Positions 26,107 to 37,364 are shown, numbered from the stretch's first letter. The stretch is DNA of 44,335 bases from Zhongshania marina (GCF_002915595.1 NZ_PQGG01000020.1:1-44335); one strand, 5' to 3'. Notes: generated by a model not told the origin, from the letters alone. Program-made: numbers and translations.

Positions 26107-28965
26107 ATGGATCGGATTATCGTTCGCGGTGCCCGCACCCACAATTTAAAAAACATTGATCTCGACATCCCCCGCGACAAACTGGTTGTCATCACTGGCT
26201 TGTCTGGCTCAGGAAAGTCCTCCCTCGCCTTCGACACACTCTATGCCGAAGGCCAGCGCCGCTATGTAGAATCGCTCTCTACCTATGCGCGGCAATTTTT
26301 GTCGATGATGGAAAAGCCCGATGTCGATCACATAGAGGGACTGTCTCCCGCCATTTCAATAGAACAAAAGTCGACCTCCCACAATCCGCGCTCCACCGTC
26401 GGCACCATTACGGAAATATACGACTACCTGCGACTTTTATTTGCCCGAGCGGGTGAACCCCGCTGCCCAGACCACAATACTGCGCTGTCTGCACAAACCG
26501 TTAGCCAAATGGTAGACACCGTACTGGCCCTGCCAGAGGGCAGCAAAATGATGCTGCTAGCCCCCGTCATTCAAAATCGCAAAGGTGAACATTTGCACAC
26601 CTTTGAAAAATTGCGCAGCCAAGGATTTGTTAGAGCGCGGGTTGACGGCATTGTTACCGACCTAGACGACCTGCCGAGCTTAGACAAAAACAAAAAGCAC
26701 TCTATAGAAGTTGTGGTTGATCGCTTCAAGGTTCGCGAAGATATCGGCCAACGCCTAGCGGAGTCATTCGAAACCGCGCTTGAATTAACTGACGGCGTCG
26801 CACGCGTTGCCGATATGGATGACAGCAGTGTTGCTGAGTTAGTGTTCTCATCGAAATTTGCCTGCCCCCACTGCGGCTACAGCCTCGCCGAACTAGAGCC
26901 TCGCTTATTTTCGTTTAACAGCCCCCTAGGCGCCTGCAGTAGCTGCGACGGCTTAGGTGTTAAACAGTTTTTTGACGCCAGCCGAATCATTCAGCATCCC
27001 GAAGCTAGCTTATCCACCGGCGCCATCCGCGGCTGGGATCGCCGCAGCGTTTACTATTTCCACATGCTTACCTCGCTGGCAGAGCACTACGGCTTCGACG
27101 TAGACGCGCCGTTTGAATCCTTATCGGAAGATCACCGCAAGAAAATTTTATTTGGTAGCGACGGCGAAGAAATTAGCTTTACCTATATCAACGACCGCGG
27201 TGACAACTTTCAGCGCAAACATCCTTTCGAGGGTGTGATCCCAAATATGGATCGCAGATACAAAGATACCGAATCGCAAACCGTGCGCGATGAACTAAGT
27301 AAGTTCTTAAATTCTCAGCCCTGCCCCGACTGCGAGGGCACACGCCTGCGAAAAGAAGCGCGCAATGTGTTTATTTTAGATAGCACCCTACCCCAAATTT
27401 CTGCCATGCCCGTTGGCGCTGCACGCGATTATTTTACTGCGCTAAAACTAGAAGGCCGACAGGCTCAAATCGCAGAAAAAATATTAAAGGAAATAAACGA
27501 CCGGCTGCGCTTCTTAGTCGATGTCGGCCTGAATTATTTAACCTTAGATCGCAGTGCAGATACATTATCTGGCGGCGAAGCGCAGAGAATTAGACTGGCC
27601 AGCCAGATTGGCGCCGGATTAGTCGGGGTCATGTATATCCTAGACGAGCCCTCTATCGGACTTCATCAAAGAGACAACGAACGCTTGTTAAAAACGCTTA
27701 GGCATCTTCGTGATATCGGGAATACCGTAATTGTTGTTGAGCACGATGAAGATGCGATTCGAACCGCCGACCATATTATAGATATCGGCCCCGGTGCAGG
27801 TGTTCACGGCGGGCAAATCATCGCCCAAGGAAAACTGGAAGATATATTAAAAAGCGAAGAGTCTTTAACCGGTCAATATCTATCCGGCAAACGAGCGATT
27901 GCCATTCCAGAAAAACGCCACCCCGTAGATCCTAAAAAATTACTGCAAATAAAAGGGGCTAACGGCAATAACTTACAAAATGTCGACCTCAGCATTCCCC
28001 TCGGATTATTAACCTGTGTGACCGGCGTATCGGGATCGGGTAAATCAACCCTTATAAATCACACCCTATACCCCGTAGCAGCAACCGAACTGAATGGCGC
28101 CACTACCTTAACCGCAGCCAAGCACGAATCTGTAAGCGGTCTAAAGCATGTCGATAAATGTATCGATATCGACCAAAGCCCTATCGGCAGAACCCCCCGC
28201 TCAAACCCCGCAACCTATACAGGCATATTCACGCCAGTCAGAGAATTATTTGCCGGCACTCAAGAAGCCCGATCGCGCGGCTACAAAGTCGGTCGGTTTA
28301 GCTTCAACGTCAAAGGCGGCCGCTGCGAGGCCTGTCAGGGCGATGGCGTCACAAAGGTAGAGATGCATTTCTTACCGGATATCTATGTCGCCTGTGAAGT
28401 ATGTAAAAGCCAACGCTACAATCGTGAAACCCTCGAAATCACCTATAAGGGGAAAAACATTCACGAAGTATTAGAAATGACTATCGAGGATGCGAATAGC
28501 TTTTTTGAAAACGTACCTAGCATTAGCAAAAAGCTGCAAACCTTAATGGATGTAGGTCTAAGCTATATACGCCTAGGGCAAGCAGCCACCACCCTATCTG
28601 GCGGTGAAGCGCAGCGTGTAAAACTGGCTCGCGAGCTCTCAAAGCGCGATACCGGTAAAACCCTTTATATACTTGACGAACCCACCACGGGGTTACATTT
28701 TGAAGATATTCAACTACTGCTGACAGTACTTCATAGACTCAGAGATCACGGCAACACCGTGGTTGTTATCGAGCATAACCTCGATGTTATTAAAACAGCT
28801 GACTGGATAGTCGATCTCGGCCCAGAAGGCGGTAGCGGAGGCGGGCTCATTATTGCCGAAGGAACACCGGAAGATATCGCAAGCATGCCGCAATCCCACA
28901 CCGGCCATTTTCTCGCCGATGTACTCAAACTAAATACCACAAAGAAATCAGCCGCGGGTAGCTAA
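26107..28965 (+). CDS. uvrA: excinuclease ABC subunit A
   Basis: UvrA finds bulky DNA lesions and loads UvrB in nucleotide excision repair. With the start at 26107 ([16 protein letters not shown]) it has 952 residues (E. coli 940). The frame extends to 26050 but through the promoter. It has two ABC ATPase modules: Walker A GLSGSGKS (31-38) and GVSGSGKS in the C-terminal half, each with an LSGGEAQR signature ([28 protein letters not shown]) and a Walker B ILDEP. The zinc-finger cysteines are CPHCGYS...CSSCDG and CEACQGDG...CEVCKS. It converges on rplQ with a strong two-way terminator between. Confidence 0.98.
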   Translation: MDRIIVRGARTHNLKNIDLDIPRDKLVVITGLSGSGKSSLAFDTLYAEGQRRYVESLSTYARQFLSMMEKPDVDHIEGLSPAISIEQKSTSHNPRSTVGTITEIYDYLRLLFARAGEPRCPDHNTALSAQTVSQMVDTVLALPEGSKMMLLAPVIQNRKGEHLHTFEKLRSQGFVRARVDGIVTDLDDLPSLDKNKKHSIEVVVDRFKVREDIGQRLAESFETALELTDGVARVADMDDSSVAELVFSSKFACPHCGYSLAELEPRLFSFNSPLGACSSCDGLGVKQFFDASRIIQHPEASLSTGAIRGWDRRSVYYFHMLTSLAEHYGFDVDAPFESLSEDHRKKILFGSDGEEISFTYINDRGDNFQRKHPFEGVIPNMDRRYKDTESQTVRDELSKFLNSQPCPDCEGTRLRKEARNVFILDSTLPQISAMPVGAARDYFTALKLEGRQAQIAEKILKEINDRLRFLVDVGLNYLTLDRSADTLSGGEAQRIRLASQIGAGLVGVMYILDEPSIGLHQRDNERLLKTLRHLRDIGNTVIVVEHDEDAIRTADHIIDIGPGAGVHGGQIIAQGKLEDILKSEESLTGQYLSGKRAIAIPEKRHPVDPKKLLQIKGANGNNLQNVDLSIPLGLLTCVTGVSGSGKSTLINHTLYPVAATELNGATTLTAAKHESVSGLKHVDKCIDIDQSPIGRTPRSNPATYTGIFTPVRELFAGTQEARSRGYKVGRFSFNVKGGRCEACQGDGVTKVEMHFLPDIYVACEVCKSQRYNRETLEITYKGKNIHEVLEMTIEDANSFFENVPSISKKLQTLMDVGLSYIRLGQAATTLSGGEAQRVKLARELSKRDTGKTLYILDEPTTGLHFEDIQLLLTVLHRLRDHGNTVVVIEHNLDVIKTADWIVDLGPEGGSGGGLIIAEGTPEDIASMPQSHTGHFLADVLKLNTTKKSAAGS

Positions 28966-28997
28966 ACGCTTCCCGCAAACCGCTCAAATTTTTGACA

Positions 28998-29028
28998 AAA
29001 AAAAGCCGGCTAAAAAGCCGGCTTTTTT
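28998..29028. terminator. bidirectional terminator between uvrA and rplQ
   Basis: GCCGGC (29005-29010) pairs with GCCGGC (29017-29022) across TAAAAA, extended by A/T pairs, with T runs on both strands. It ends uvrA on plus and the alpha operon on minus (rplQ stop at 29039). Confidence 0.92.
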
Positions 29029-29038
29029 ATTCTTCGAT

Positions 29039-29422
29039 TTACTCGTCGTCAGCTTCTTCAGCTACCGGACGATCAACCAACTCTACATACGCCATAGGCG
29101 CTTTATCGCCGGTGCGCAGACCACATTTCATAATGCGGATATAGCCACCAGGACGACCTTGGTAACGAGGACCAAGATCAGTAAATAGTTTACCAACAGC
29201 AGAATCGCTACGCAGACGCGCAAATGCAAGACGACGGTTAGCAACACTGTCTACCTTAGAAAGCGTAATCAAAGGCTCTGCGTAACCACGCAGTTCTTTT
29301 GCTTTAGGCAGGGTTGTTTTAATCAATTCGTGCTCAACCAACGACGCCGTCATGTTGCGGAACATCGCTTTACGATGAGAGCTATTACGGTTTAATTGAC
29401 GGCCACTATGACGATGACGCAT
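29039..29422 (-). CDS. rplQ: 50S ribosomal protein L17
   Basis: This 127-residue protein (as in E. coli) has N-terminus [20 protein letters not shown], which is diagnostic, and the [20 protein letters not shown] segment. It is last in the alpha operon, 60 bases after rpoA, and is followed by a strong terminator. The tail is acidic. Confidence 0.98.
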   Translation of the reverse strand: MRHRHSGRQLNRNSSHRKAMFRNMTASLVEHELIKTTLPKAKELRGYAEPLITLSKVDSVANRRLAFARLRSDSAVGKLFTDLGPRYQGRPGGYIRIMKCGLRTGDKAPMAYVELVDRPVAEEADDE

Positions 29423-29482
29423 GGCTTTTTCCTTTAATAAACGTTGCTATCTCAGCAAAAAATATTCGAAAGTTCCCGCGAA

Positions 29483-30484
29483 TTACGCAAGAACTCGGTC
29501 GTCGTTTCTAAGACTTGCTGGCGGCCAGTTGTCTAGGCGCAAACCTAAAGACAAACCACGTGACGCCAATACGTCTTTAATTTCTGTCAGCGACTTTTTA
29601 CCAAGGTTTGGCGTCTTAAGAAGTTCAACTTCTGTACGTTGCACCAGGTCACCGATGTAGTAGATATTCTCTGCTTTTAAGCAGTTAGCTGAGCGAACAG
29701 TTAATTCAAGATCATCAACTGGGCGCAGCAGAATTGGATCTACTTCGTTCTCTTCGCGTGACGGTTCGTTCTCGCCTTCACTTTCCAGATCAACAAACAC
29801 TGCAAGCTGCTGCTGCAGAATCGTTGCTGCACGACGAATCGCTTCTTCTGGATCGATAGTGCCATTGGTTTCTAAATCCAAAACCAATTTATCGAGGTCA
29901 GTACGCTGTTCAACACGTGCGCTTTCAACTACATAGCTAACACGGCTGATTGGGCTGTAACTAGCGTCTAATTGCAGACGGCCAATTGAGCGAGTTTCTT
30001 CTTCTGCGTTATCACGGGCATCAGCTGGAACATAGCCGCGGCCACGAGCGATAGTCAGGCGCATATTAATCTCGCCGTCATCGTTCAAGTTCGCAATAAC
30101 GTGATCGGTATTAACGATTTCAATTTCATGATCAGTTTGAATATCGCCAGCAGTAACAAGCCCTGGACCTTTTTTATTAAGAACCAAGGTCGCTTGATCT
30201 TTACCGTGCATGATTACCGCAACTTCTTTCAGGTTAAGCAGGATCTCAATGACATCCTCCTGAACACCTTCCATTGCGCTGTATTCATGTAGAACACCGT
30301 CAATCTCAACTTCGGTTACCGCACAACCCGGCATAGAAGAAAGCAAAATACGGCGCAAAGCATTACCCAAGGTGTGACCGAATCCACGCTCTAGTGGCTC
30401 AAGGGTCACTTTCGCACGAGTCTGTCCAAGTTCTTCAACTTGGATAACGCGTGGAGTTAGAAATTCATTGACAGCACTTTGCAT
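29483..30484 (-). CDS. rpoA: RNA polymerase alpha subunit
   Basis: The alpha subunit dimerises to start RNA polymerase assembly and its C-terminal domain contacts UP elements and activators. At 333 residues (E. coli 329), the N-terminal domain has [20 protein letters not shown] and [20 protein letters not shown]. After a short acidic linker near 235-245 the C-terminal domain has [23 protein letters not shown] and [16 protein letters not shown]. It is transcribed with rpsD, 33 bases upstream, and rplQ. Confidence 0.98.
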   Translation of the reverse strand: MQSAVNEFLTPRVIQVEELGQTRAKVTLEPLERGFGHTLGNALRRILLSSMPGCAVTEVEIDGVLHEYSAMEGVQEDVIEILLNLKEVAVIMHGKDQATLVLNKKGPGLVTAGDIQTDHEIEIVNTDHVIANLNDDGEINMRLTIARGRGYVPADARDNAEEETRSIGRLQLDASYSPISRVSYVVESARVEQRTDLDKLVLDLETNGTIDPEEAIRRAATILQQQLAVFVDLESEGENEPSREENEVDPILLRPVDDLELTVRSANCLKAENIYYIGDLVQRTEVELLKTPNLGKKSLTEIKDVLASRGLSLGLRLDNWPPASLRNDDRVLA

Positions 30485-30517
30485 AGGTCACCTGTAGTGA
30501 TTTGTCCGGAGTTAAAC

Positions 30518-31138
30518 TTACTTCGAGTAAAGCTCAACGATCAGTTGCTCGTTGATCTCAGAAGACAAGTCGCTACGATCTGGCGCGCTCTTGTAAACGC
30601 CTTCCATTTTGGCGGCGTTAATATCAATCCAAGAAACATCGCCACGCTGCGCAGCAAGAGCAATCGCAGACTGAATACGCAGCTGAGATTTCGCTTTCTC
30701 ACGAACACTAACTACATCACCAGCTTGTACTTGGTAAGACGGCACGTTAACAGTCTTGCCATTTACCAATACAGATTTATGAGACACTAACTGACGCGCT
30801 TCTGCACGAGTAGAGCCAAAACCAATACGGTAAACCACGTTATCTAAACGGCCTTCTAAAAGCTGAAGCAGGTTCTCACCCGTCGCGCCCTTACGGCGAG
30901 CAGCTTTTGTATAATAAGCGCGGAATTGCTTTTCCAGTACGCCGTACATACGACGAACTTTTTGTTTTTCACGCAACTGAACACCGTAGTCAGAAAGACG
31001 ACCACGACGCGCACCGTGCATACCAGGTGCAGTTTCAGCTTTACACTTTGAATCCAGCGGACGAACACCACTCTTCAGGAACAGGTCGGTACCTTCCCGT
31101 CTGGATAATTTACAGCTTGGGCCCAAATATCTAGCCAT
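30518..31138 (-). CDS. rpsD: 30S ribosomal protein S4
   Basis: S4 is a primary 16S rRNA binder and in E. coli represses the alpha operon by binding the rpsM leader. It has 206 residues, equal to E. coli. [19 protein letters not shown] starts the protein and the S4 RNA-binding domain is seen in [19 protein letters not shown] followed by [13 protein letters not shown]. It is the zinc-free form, lacking an N-terminal four-cysteine cluster. A 23-base gap separates it from rpsK. Confidence 0.98.
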   Translation of the reverse strand: MARYLGPSCKLSRREGTDLFLKSGVRPLDSKCKAETAPGMHGARRGRLSDYGVQLREKQKVRRMYGVLEKQFRAYYTKAARRKGATGENLLQLLEGRLDNVVYRIGFGSTRAEARQLVSHKSVLVNGKTVNVPSYQVQAGDVVSVREKAKSQLRIQSAIALAAQRGDVSWIDINAAKMEGVYKSAPDRSDLSSEINEQLIVELYSK

Positions 31139-31161
31139 TTTCTGTATTCCTCAACTGTTAA

Positions 31162-31554
31162 TTAAACGCGACGTTTCTTGGGAGGACGGCAACCATTATG
31201 TGGAATAGGCGTCACGTCGGTGATGTTGGTAATCTTATAACCGCAGTTATTCAAAGCGCGCACAGCAGACTCACGTCCGGGGCCTGGGCCTTTAACTTCT
31301 ACGTCTAGATTTTTTAAACCGTAATCTTTCGCAGCGTTACCGGCGCGTTCTGCAGCAACCTGTGCAGCGAAAGGAGTACTTTTACGAGAACCACGGAAAC
31401 CACTTCCGCCGGCAGTTGCCCAGCTCAGTGCGTTACCCTGACGATCTGTAATTGTAACAATGGTGTTGTTAAACGACGCATGTATATGCGCAACACCGTC
31501 CACGACGGTCTTTTTGACCTTTTTCCGTGGAGCTTGTTTGCCTGGTTTGGCCAT
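31162..31554 (-). CDS. rpsK: 30S ribosomal protein S11
   Basis: S11 lies on the 30S platform near the mRNA exit. It has 130 residues (E. coli 129). [33 protein letters not shown] and the C-terminal [16 protein letters not shown] are diagnostic. The 71-base gap from rpsM contains a palindrome with a third copy of its arm. Confidence 0.98.
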   Translation of the reverse strand: MAKPGKQAPRKKVKKTVVDGVAHIHASFNNTIVTITDRQGNALSWATAGGSGFRGSRKSTPFAAQVAAERAGNAAKDYGLKNLDVEVKGPGPGRESAVRALNNCGYKITNITDVTPIPHNGCRPPKKRRV

Positions 31555-31581
31555 GTTCTATATCCATCTCTAATATCAACA

Positions 31582-31604
31582 CTACACAAGTGGTGTAGCT
31601 ACAC
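31582..31604. repeat. CTACAC / GTGTAG / CTACAC repeat set between rpsM and rpsK
   Basis: CTACAC (31582-31587), GTGTAG (31593-31598) and CTACAC (31599-31604) follow each other. GTGTAG can pair with either neighbour; with the second it makes a perfect 12-bp palindrome. In the mRNA the central arm can form a five-base-loop hairpin with one side. Possible roles are an mRNA processing site or a translation modulator for rpsK. Confidence 0.45.
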
Positions 31605-31625
31605 TAAAGGAATCCTGCCTTTAAA

Positions 31626-31982
31626 TTACTTACGGATCGGCTTACGTGGACCTTTACGCGTACGCGCATTAGTCTTAGTACGCTGACCGCGAAGCGGCAG
31701 ACCTTTACGATGACGCAGACCGCGGTAGCAGCCCAGATCCAATAAACGCTTAATGTTCATAGAAACAACACGACGTAAGTCGCCTTCTACAGACATTTTA
31801 GCGATTTCGCCACGAAGCGCATCAAGCTGCTCTTCTGACAATGAACCGATTTTAGCGTCTTCAGCTATAGTTGTTTTAGCGCACAATGCCTTAGCAGTTG
31901 TACGGCCAATGCCATATATATAGGTCAACGAAATAACAGCATGCTTGTTATCTGGTATGTTGACACCTGCAATACGAGCCAT
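31626..31982 (-). CDS. rpsM: 30S ribosomal protein S13
   Basis: S13 is in the 30S head and contacts tRNA and L5. It has 118 residues, equal to E. coli. [20 protein letters not shown], the [12 protein letters not shown] helix-hairpin-helix and [15 protein letters not shown] are diagnostic. It has GGAG eight bases before the ATG. It is first in the alpha operon, and its leader is the site of S4 repression in E. coli. Confidence 0.98.
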   Translation of the reverse strand: MARIAGVNIPDNKHAVISLTYIYGIGRTTAKALCAKTTIAEDAKIGSLSEEQLDALRGEIAKMSVEGDLRRVVSMNIKRLLDLGCYRGLRHRKGLPLRGQRTKTNARTRKGPRKPIRK

Positions 31983-32058
31983 TCAGGTTACTCCAATTAA
32001 GCCCAATTCTTTTAACGCCTAGCAATGACCGGAAAACGGATAACCGCTGCACGAAAGG
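31983..32058 (-). promoter_or_regulatory. rpsM leader, candidate S4-responsive RNA
   Basis: In the mRNA a long nested pairing is possible: 32056-32060 with 32016-32020, 32048-32050 with 32022-32024, and 32044-32046 with 32030-32032, all upstream of the Shine-Dalgarno. The alpha operon leader of E. coli folds into an S4-binding pseudoknot; this leader is of similar position but I cannot confirm the pseudoknot, so autoregulation is inferred. Confidence 0.35.
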
Positions 32059-32064
32059 CGCAGT

Positions 32065-32093
32065 AGTCTACCCGCACCGAGGAAGCAAATCAA
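32065..32093 (-). promoter_or_regulatory. promoter of the alpha operon
   Basis: On the minus strand TTGATT (32088-32093) and TAGACT (32065-32070) are 17 bases apart, in the 128-base gap between rpmJ and rpsM. The start is expected near 32058. Read-through from spc may add to it, since no terminator is seen after rpmJ. Confidence 0.65.
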
Positions 32094-32110
32094 CCCCGAT
32101 ACCGTATTGC

Positions 32111-32227
32111 TTAGCCCTGCCGCTGCTTATGACGTGGTTCTACGTTACAAATAACCCGAACCACACCTTTACGACGAACAATTTTACAGTTGCGGCAAAT
32201 TGTCTTTACCGATGCACGTACTTTCAT
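32111..32227 (-). CDS. rpmJ: 50S ribosomal protein L36
   Basis: This 38-residue protein begins [19 protein letters not shown] and ends RHKQRQG. It is the zinc-binding form, with Cys11, Cys14, Cys27 and His33. It lies 36 bases after secY at the end of the spc operon, as in E. coli. It was found by reading the gap directly, being shorter than usual gene-length cutoffs. Confidence 0.97.
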   Translation of the reverse strand: MKVRASVKTICRNCKIVRRKGVVRVICNVEPRHKQRQG

Positions 32228-32263
32228 TGTGATACTCCAAACAAGCCATCAGGTTAGTGAGCG

Positions 32264-33592
32264 TTAGCGCACACCACCGCCGTAATTTTTTAAGTTCGCC
32301 TTCTTCAAGACTGAGTCGTACTGATGAGACATCAGGTGAGACTGAACCTGCGCCATGAAATCCATCACTACCACCACCACGATCAGCAATGAGGTACCAC
32401 CGAGATAAAACGGCACATTCCACATCACGACCAAAAACTGCGGTAACAAACACACGCCAGCTATATACAAAGAGCCAAACATGGTCAAACGCGTTAACAC
32501 GCCGTCTATATAATTCGCAGTTTGTTTACCAGGACGAATCCCAGGTAAAAACGCACCTGAACGCTTCAGGTTATCTGACACTTCATCAGGGTTAAACATC
32601 AACGCTGTATAGAAGAAGCAGAAGAAAACAATCAAAGCTGTAAACAACAGGATATTTAATGGCTGCCCTGGTCCTATTGCCAAAGCAACGTCCTGCAACC
32701 ATTCCATCCCTTCGCCACTCTGCCCAACCCACTGCGCAATTGACGCAGGGAATAGCAAAATAGAACTCGCGAAAATCGCAGGAATAACACCCGCCATATT
32801 CACCTTCATTGGCAAGTGGCTAGATTGCGCCTGATACATCTTATTGCCACGCTGCTGCTTGGCGTAATTTACCGTAATACGCCGCTGCCCACGCTCAATG
32901 AAGACAACCAAGTAAACAACCGCTATCGCAAGAACTAACACTGCCAGTAGAACTAAAATATTTAATTCACCCTGACGGGCCTGCTCTAAAGATTGACCAA
33001 CTGCCGACGGCAGCCCCGCAACAATCCCCGCGAATATCAGCATCGAGATACCGTTGCCAACGCCGCGCTCGGTTAACTGCTCGCCCAACCACATCATAAA
33101 GATCGCGCCGGTAACTAATGACACTACCGAAACGAAGTAAAAACTAAAATCTGCACTGTAAGCCAAGCCTTGATTAGCCAAACCTACTGTCATACCTGTG
33201 CCTTGCAGCAAGGCCAACACAACCGCTAGATAACGTGTGTACTGACTGATCTGTCTCCGACCACCCTCACCCTCTTTCTTAAGGGCTTCTAACTGAGGAC
33301 TAACCGCTGACATTAGCTGCATAATAATCGAAGCAGAAATGTAAGGCATGATACCCAAAGCTAGGATACTCATGCGCTCCAATGCACCGCCAGAGAACAT
33401 ATTAAACAAACCAAGGACAGTTCCTTGGTTTTGATTAAACAGCGCGGCGAGCTGATCCGGATTAATACCTGGCACCGGTATATGAGTACCGATACGATAA
33501 ACAATTATCGCTAGTAGTAAAAAACGGAGGCGAGCCATAAGCTCGCCCATTCCGGATTGGTTTCCAGTTGATAGTGGACTGGACTTCGCCAT
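32264..33592 (-). CDS. secY: protein translocase subunit SecY
   Basis: SecY is the channel of the Sec translocon in the inner membrane. The ATG at 33592 ([14 protein letters not shown]) gives 442 residues (E. coli 443); an upstream extension to 33634 would run into rplO. Ten hydrophobic helices are visible, with IGTHIPVPG near the N-terminus, the plug-region segment [17 protein letters not shown] and the cytoplasmic loop [25 protein letters not shown] next to the rplO stop acts as ribosome site ten bases away, so translation is probably coupled. Confidence 0.97.
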   Translation of the reverse strand: MAKSSPLSTGNQSGMGELMARLRFLLLAIIVYRIGTHIPVPGINPDQLAALFNQNQGTVLGLFNMFSGGALERMSILALGIMPYISASIIMQLMSAVSPQLEALKKEGEGGRRQISQYTRYLAVVLALLQGTGMTVGLANQGLAYSADFSFYFVSVVSLVTGAIFMMWLGEQLTERGVGNGISMLIFAGIVAGLPSAVGQSLEQARQGELNILVLLAVLVLAIAVVYLVVFIERGQRRITVNYAKQQRGNKMYQAQSSHLPMKVNMAGVIPAIFASSILLFPASIAQWVGQSGEGMEWLQDVALAIGPGQPLNILLFTALIVFFCFFYTALMFNPDEVSDNLKRSGAFLPGIRPGKQTANYIDGVLTRLTMFGSLYIAGVCLLPQFLVVMWNVPFYLGGTSLLIVVVVVMDFMAQVQSHLMSHQYDSVLKKANLKNYGGGVR

Positions 33593-33602
33593 GGAGTTCG
33601 CC

Positions 33603-34046
33603 TTATTCCTCGACTTTGCCGCCCGCTTTTTCAATTGCTTCGCGTGCGCCTTTGGTTACCGCTAAACCTTTCACAGTAACAGCTTTGTTCAGATCACCAG
33701 ACAAAAAGATCTTTGCGCGCTCAATGTTGCTGTTAATTAAATCAGCACGCTTAAGCGCATCAAGATCAATCACGTCATCAGCAACTGCCATCAATTCCGC
33801 GGTGCGAATTTGTGCAGTAACGCGTGACAAGCGCGAAGTGAAGCCGTATTTAGGCAGACGCTTTTGCAAAGGCATTTGACCGCCTTCAAAACCTGGACGC
33901 ACGCTTCCGCCTGAACGAGACTTCAGACCTTTGTGACCACGACCTGCGGTTTTACCCAAGCCACTACCGATACCACGACCTACCCGTTTGCCTTCTTTAA
34001 CTCGACCGGGTGCCGGGCTCAGCGTGTTTAAACGCATATCGCTCAT
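33603..34046 (-). CDS. rplO: 50S ribosomal protein L15
   Basis: This 147-residue protein starts [36 protein letters not shown] and [18 protein letters not shown] are diagnostic. Three possible starts lie close together: GTG 34049, ATG 34046 and ATG 34037. GAGG is eight bases before 34046, which is chosen; E. coli L15 begins at the equivalent of 34037. Three bases separate it from the rpmD stop. Confidence 0.95.
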   Translation of the reverse strand: MSDMRLNTLSPAPGRVKEGKRVGRGIGSGLGKTAGRGHKGLKSRSGGSVRPGFEGGQMPLQKRLPKYGFTSRLSRVTAQIRTAELMAVADDVIDLDALKRADLINSNIERAKIFLSGDLNKAVTVKGLAVTKGAREAIEKAGGKVEE

Positions 34047-34049
34047 CAC

Positions 34050-34226
34050 TTATCCCTCAACACGTACTAAATAGTTGACCTTATTGATCATACCGCGCAC
34101 TGATGGAGTGTCTTCCACTTCTACAGTGTGGCGAATACGACGCAAGCCTAGACCAGCAACGCAGGCCTTGTGCGACTTTAGTCGTCCTGCAACAGAACGA
34201 ACTAGTGTGACTTTAATCTTGTTCAT
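34050..34226 (-). CDS. rpmD: 50S ribosomal protein L30
   Basis: This 58-residue protein (E. coli 59) reads [20 protein letters not shown] at the start and contains [20 protein letters not shown] and the MINKVNYLV ending typical of L30. It lies 19 bases after rpsE and three before rplO. It was found by reading the gap, as it is shorter than usual length cutoffs. Confidence 0.96.
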   Translation of the reverse strand: MNKIKVTLVRSVAGRLKSHKACVAGLGLRRIRHTVEVEDTPSVRGMINKVNYLVRVEG

Positions 34227-34245
34227 AGCAAATCCTGCCTTTGTC

Positions 34246-34758
34246 TTAGCCCAAGATCTCTTCTACAGTTTTGCCGCGCTTAGTTGCGACTTCTTCTGGA
34301 GAAGAAACACTTTCCAGTGCTTTGATAGTTGCACGAACCACGTTAACTGGATTCGTAGAACCGTAGCACTTGGCTAATACGTTATGAATACCTGCAATTT
34401 CTAACACCGAGCGCATTGCACCACCGGCGATAACACCAGTACCTTCAGACGCTGGCTGCATGTAAACCTTAGATGCACCATGACGACCTTTAACGGCGTA
34501 CTGGATAGTGTCACCTTTAATGTCAACCTGCACCATGTTCCGGCGAGCTGCTTCCATTGCCTTCTGGATCGCAACGGGTACTTCGCGCGCTTTACCGCGA
34601 CCGAAGCCAACTTTACCGCTACCATCACCCACTACTGTAAGAGCAGTGAAGCTGAAAATGCGGCCACCTTTGACCACTTTGGCAACACGGTTTACCTGAA
34701 CAAGCTTCTCTTGCAGGCCTTCTGTGTTTGCTTTGTCTTTCTGATCGTTATACGCCAT
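34246..34758 (-). CDS. rpsE: 30S ribosomal protein S5
   Basis: This 170-residue protein (E. coli 167) helps decoding fidelity. [39 protein letters not shown] and [19 protein letters not shown] are diagnostic, with the double-stranded-RNA-binding-like N-terminal domain and the C-terminal domain in usual order. It follows rplR by 11 bases. Confidence 0.98.
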   Translation of the reverse strand: MAYNDQKDKANTEGLQEKLVQVNRVAKVVKGGRIFSFTALTVVGDGSGKVGFGRGKAREVPVAIQKAMEAARRNMVQVDIKGDTIQYAVKGRHGASKVYMQPASEGTGVIAGGAMRSVLEIAGIHNVLAKCYGSTNPVNVVRATIKALESVSSPEEVATKRGKTVEEILG

Positions 34759-34769
34759 CGCCTAAAACC

Positions 34770-35120
34770 TTAGAATTCCAAACCACCTTCACGGGCAGCA
34801 TCTGCCAGCGCCTTGACACGGCCGTGGAATTTAAATCCACTGCGGTCAAAAGCGACCTTTGTCACGCCTGCGGCTTTCGCACGGTCAGCGATCAACTTGC
34901 CCACACTAGCGGCTGCAGCGACATTACCGGTCGCACCAGCGCGCAAATCTTTATCTAGTGTAGATGCACTCGCCAACACTACGTCACCTGATGCTGCGAT
35001 AAGCTGCGCATACATGTGGCGTGGCGTGCGGTGAATGCTCAAACGTACGGCGCGTAGCTCACGCATTTTAAAGCGAGCACGGCGGGCACGACGTAATCTT
35101 GAAACTTTCTTATCGCTCAT
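34770..35120 (-). CDS. rplR: 50S ribosomal protein L18
   Basis: L18 binds 5S rRNA. The ATG at 35120 ([16 protein letters not shown]) gives 116 residues (E. coli 117) with AAAGG seven bases upstream. An open frame continues to 35183 but overlaps the end of rplF and lacks similarity. [13 protein letters not shown] and [20 protein letters not shown] are typical. Confidence 0.97.
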   Translation of the reverse strand: MSDKKVSRLRRARRARFKMRELRAVRLSIHRTPRHMYAQLIAASGDVVLASASTLDKDLRAGATGNVAAAASVGKLIADRAKAAGVTKVAFDRSGFKFHGRVKALADAAREGGLEF

Positions 35121-35130
35121 AACCTTGCCT

Positions 35131-35664
35131 TTACTTTTTCTTCGCTTCTTTACGACGGACGTTTTCTTCCGCGTAACGAACACCCTTACCTTTATAAGGC
35201 TCTGGTGGACGGAACGCGCGGATTTCGGCCGCTACCTTACCTAAAATCTGTTTGTCAGTACCGCTCAACACGATTTCAGTCTGTGTTGGAGTATCAACGG
35301 TAACGCCTTCTGGCAAGTCATAATCAATAGGGTGCGAAAAACCCAACACCAAGTTTACAGACTTACCATTTGCTTTTGCACGGTAACCAACGCCTTGGAG
35401 GATCAGCTTACGCTGAAAACCTTCGCTAACGCCGACAACCATATTGTTAGTCAGTGAACGAGTAGTACCCGCCATTGCCCAACCATCTTTCGCGCCTTCA
35501 CGCGCTGAAAATACTAACGACCCGTCTTCCTGCTTGATCTCTACAGACTTGTGCAAAGGCATAACCAACGTGCCTTTCTTGCCCTTTACAGAGATATTGC
35601 TGGCGTCGAGCTTGACTTCAACCCCTGAAGGGATAGTCACTGGACTTTTCGCTACTCTTGACAT
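35131..35664 (-). CDS. rplF: 50S ribosomal protein L6
   Basis: This 177-residue protein has the length of E. coli L6. [16 protein letters not shown], the [15 protein letters not shown] repeat region and the C-terminal [20 protein letters not shown] are diagnostic. It binds 23S rRNA near the factor-binding site. It lies 25 bases after rpsH. Confidence 0.98.
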   Translation of the reverse strand: MSRVAKSPVTIPSGVEVKLDASNISVKGKKGTLVMPLHKSVEIKQEDGSLVFSAREGAKDGWAMAGTTRSLTNNMVVGVSEGFQRKLILQGVGYRAKANGKSVNLVLGFSHPIDYDLPEGVTVDTPTQTEIVLSGTDKQILGKVAAEIRAFRPPEPYKGKGVRYAEENVRRKEAKKK

Positions 35665-35689
35665 GTTAAGAACTCTTTAAACTGTCGGG

Positions 35690-36085
35690 TTAGAAAACAG
35701 TGCAAAGCACTTCGCCGCCAACACCGGCAGCTCTTGCTGCGCGATCAGTCATCACACCATGACTGGTTGACACAATAGCGATACCCAGCCCTGCACGTAC
35801 TGATGGCAATTCATCTTTACCTGCGTAAGCGCGGAGACCAGGGCGGCTAACGCGACTGATTTCTGCGATAACTGGCTTGCCCTGATAGTATTTTAATTCT
35901 ACTGTCAGTTCTGCCTTGCCACCTTGTTCTTCAACCCGCGAACCGGCGACATAACCTTCATCTTCAAGTACTTTAGCAACAGATACTTTTAATTTAGATG
36001 ACGGCATTGTAACAGCAGTTTTACCTGCCATCTGAGCGTTGCGGATGCGTGTCAGCATATCCGCTAGTGGGTCTTGCATGCTCAT
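35690..36085 (-). CDS. rpsH: 30S ribosomal protein S8
   Basis: This 131-residue protein (E. coli 130) starts [18 protein letters not shown] and ends in [18 protein letters not shown]8 binds helix 21 of 16S rRNA and in E. coli represses the spc operon through a mimic of that helix near the rplX-rplE junction. I did not identify such a mimic here. It lies 55 bases after rpsN. Confidence 0.98.
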   Translation of the reverse strand: MSMQDPLADMLTRIRNAQMAGKTAVTMPSSKLKVSVAKVLEDEGYVAGSRVEEQGGKAELTVELKYYQGKPVIAEISRVSRPGLRAYAGKDELPSVRAGLGIAIVSTSHGVMTDRAARAAGVGGEVLCTVF

Positions 36086-36140
36086 GTTTTGCTCCCGTTA
36101 TACGTCGCGACCAAAGCTCGCGACAGCAAAATTCTCAATA

Positions 36141-36446
36141 TTACCAGCTAGCCTTAACTAAGCCGGGGACATCGCCGCGCATTGCTGCTTGACGGAGCTG
36201 GTTACGGCAAAGACCAAACTTGCGGTAAACACCGTGTGGACGGCCAGTAATCTGGCAGCGACGACGCTGGCGAGTTGGACTCGCGTCACGTGGCAGCTTT
36301 TGCAGCTTAACCTGTGCATCCCACTTTTCTTCGTCACTCGCCGTTACACTAACAATAATTGCTTTAAGTGCAGCACGCTTTGCAGCGAATTTTTCTACAG
36401 TTTGGGTGCGCTTTAATTCACGCGCTTTCATAGACTGCTTTGCCAT
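36141..36446 (-). CDS. rpsN: 30S ribosomal protein S14
   Basis: This 101-residue protein is the long, zinc-free form, with [18 protein letters not shown] but without the four-cysteine zinc ribbon. [13 protein letters not shown] and the LVKASW ending are diagnostic. It lies 13 bases after rplE. Confidence 0.98.
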   Translation of the reverse strand: MAKQSMKARELKRTQTVEKFAAKRAALKAIIVSVTASDEEKWDAQVKLQKLPRDASPTRQRRRCQITGRPHGVYRKFGLCRNQLRQAAMRGDVPGLVKASW

Positions 36447-36459
36447 AATCCCCTACCCC

Positions 36460-36999
36460 TTAACCTTTAAACGGAAAGTTAAACGCTTTTAACAGCGCGC
36501 GACCTTCATCGTCATTACGAGCGGTAGTGGTTATGGTGATATCCAGACCGCGCAGTGTATCAACTTTATCGTAATCAATTTCTGGAAATATGATCTGCTC
36601 AGTCACACCCATTGCAAAATTGCCACGGCCGTCAAATGATTTCGGGCTAATGCCGCGAAAATCGCGAACACGTGGAATAGCAACGCTAACCAAGCGATCC
36701 AAAAATTCGTACATGTGGGCGCCGCGCAGGGTCACCTTGCAGCCAATCGGCCAGCCGTCACGAATCTTAAAGCCCGCGATAGATTTGCGCGCCTTAGTCA
36801 CAACTGGTTTTTGACCTGCAATTTTTTCTAAGTCTGAAAGCGCAGCTTCCAATACTTTTTTATCGCCAGCAGCTTCACCCACACCCATATTCAGAGTGAT
36901 TTTAGTGATGCGCGGAACTTCCATAGGGTTAGCTAAAGACAGCTCTTCTATCAGCTTAGCCCGCAACTCGTTTTGGTATAGTTCACCTAATCGTGCCAT
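36460..36999 (-). CDS. rplE: 50S ribosomal protein L5
   Basis: This 179-residue protein has the E. coli length and binds 5S r[38 protein letters not shown] and [17 protein letters not shown] are diagnostic. It lies 13 bases after rplX. Confidence 0.98.
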   Translation of the reverse strand: MARLGELYQNELRAKLIEELSLANPMEVPRITKITLNMGVGEAAGDKKVLEAALSDLEKIAGQKPVVTKARKSIAGFKIRDGWPIGCKVTLRGAHMYEFLDRLVSVAIPRVRDFRGISPKSFDGRGNFAMGVTEQIIFPEIDYDKVDTLRGLDITITTTARNDDEGRALLKAFNFPFKG

Positions 37000-37012
37000 T
37001 TTCCACTAACCC

Positions 37013-37330
37013 CTACGCGTCAACCGCTTCGCCGCTGGATTTAAAGATACGGGTCTTACTGCCGTCTTCGGCCACTTTAAAGCCCACGCGATCCGCCTTT
37101 TTAGAAGTCGGATTATAAATCGCTACATTAGAAACTTGGATCGGCGCTTCTTTCTCGACGATACCACCAGCCACACCCAACTGCGGGTTTGGACGCTGGT
37201 GTTTCTTAATCATATTAATGCCAGACACCAACAGCTTATTGTTATCCATAACTTTCTGGACAACGCCGCGCTTGCCTTTGTCTTTACCGGTTAAGACGAT
37301 AATTTCGTCTTCACGCTTAATCTTACGCAT
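37013..37330 (-). CDS. rplX: 50S ribosomal protein L24
   Basis: This 105-residue protein (E. coli 104) has the KOW motif [15 protein letters not shown] (8-22) and [14 protein letters not shown]24 starts folding of 23S rRNA during assembly. It lies 34 bases after rplN. Confidence 0.98.
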   Translation of the reverse strand: MRKIKREDEIIVLTGKDKGKRGVVQKVMDNNKLLVSGINMIKKHQRPNPQLGVAGGIVEKEAPIQVSNVAIYNPTSKKADRVGFKVAEDGSKTRIFKSSGEAVDA

Positions 37331-37364
37331 AACCTGACCTCAGCCTTCTCTTCACACCCAGTAA

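Noticed and set aside
35121-35183. N-terminal extension of L18
   Set aside because: It overlaps the end of rplF and is unlike L18; the ATG at 35120 with its ribosome site gives the family length. The same argument removes extensions of L22 (39705-39836), S17 (38060-38104) and L21 (13920-14021).
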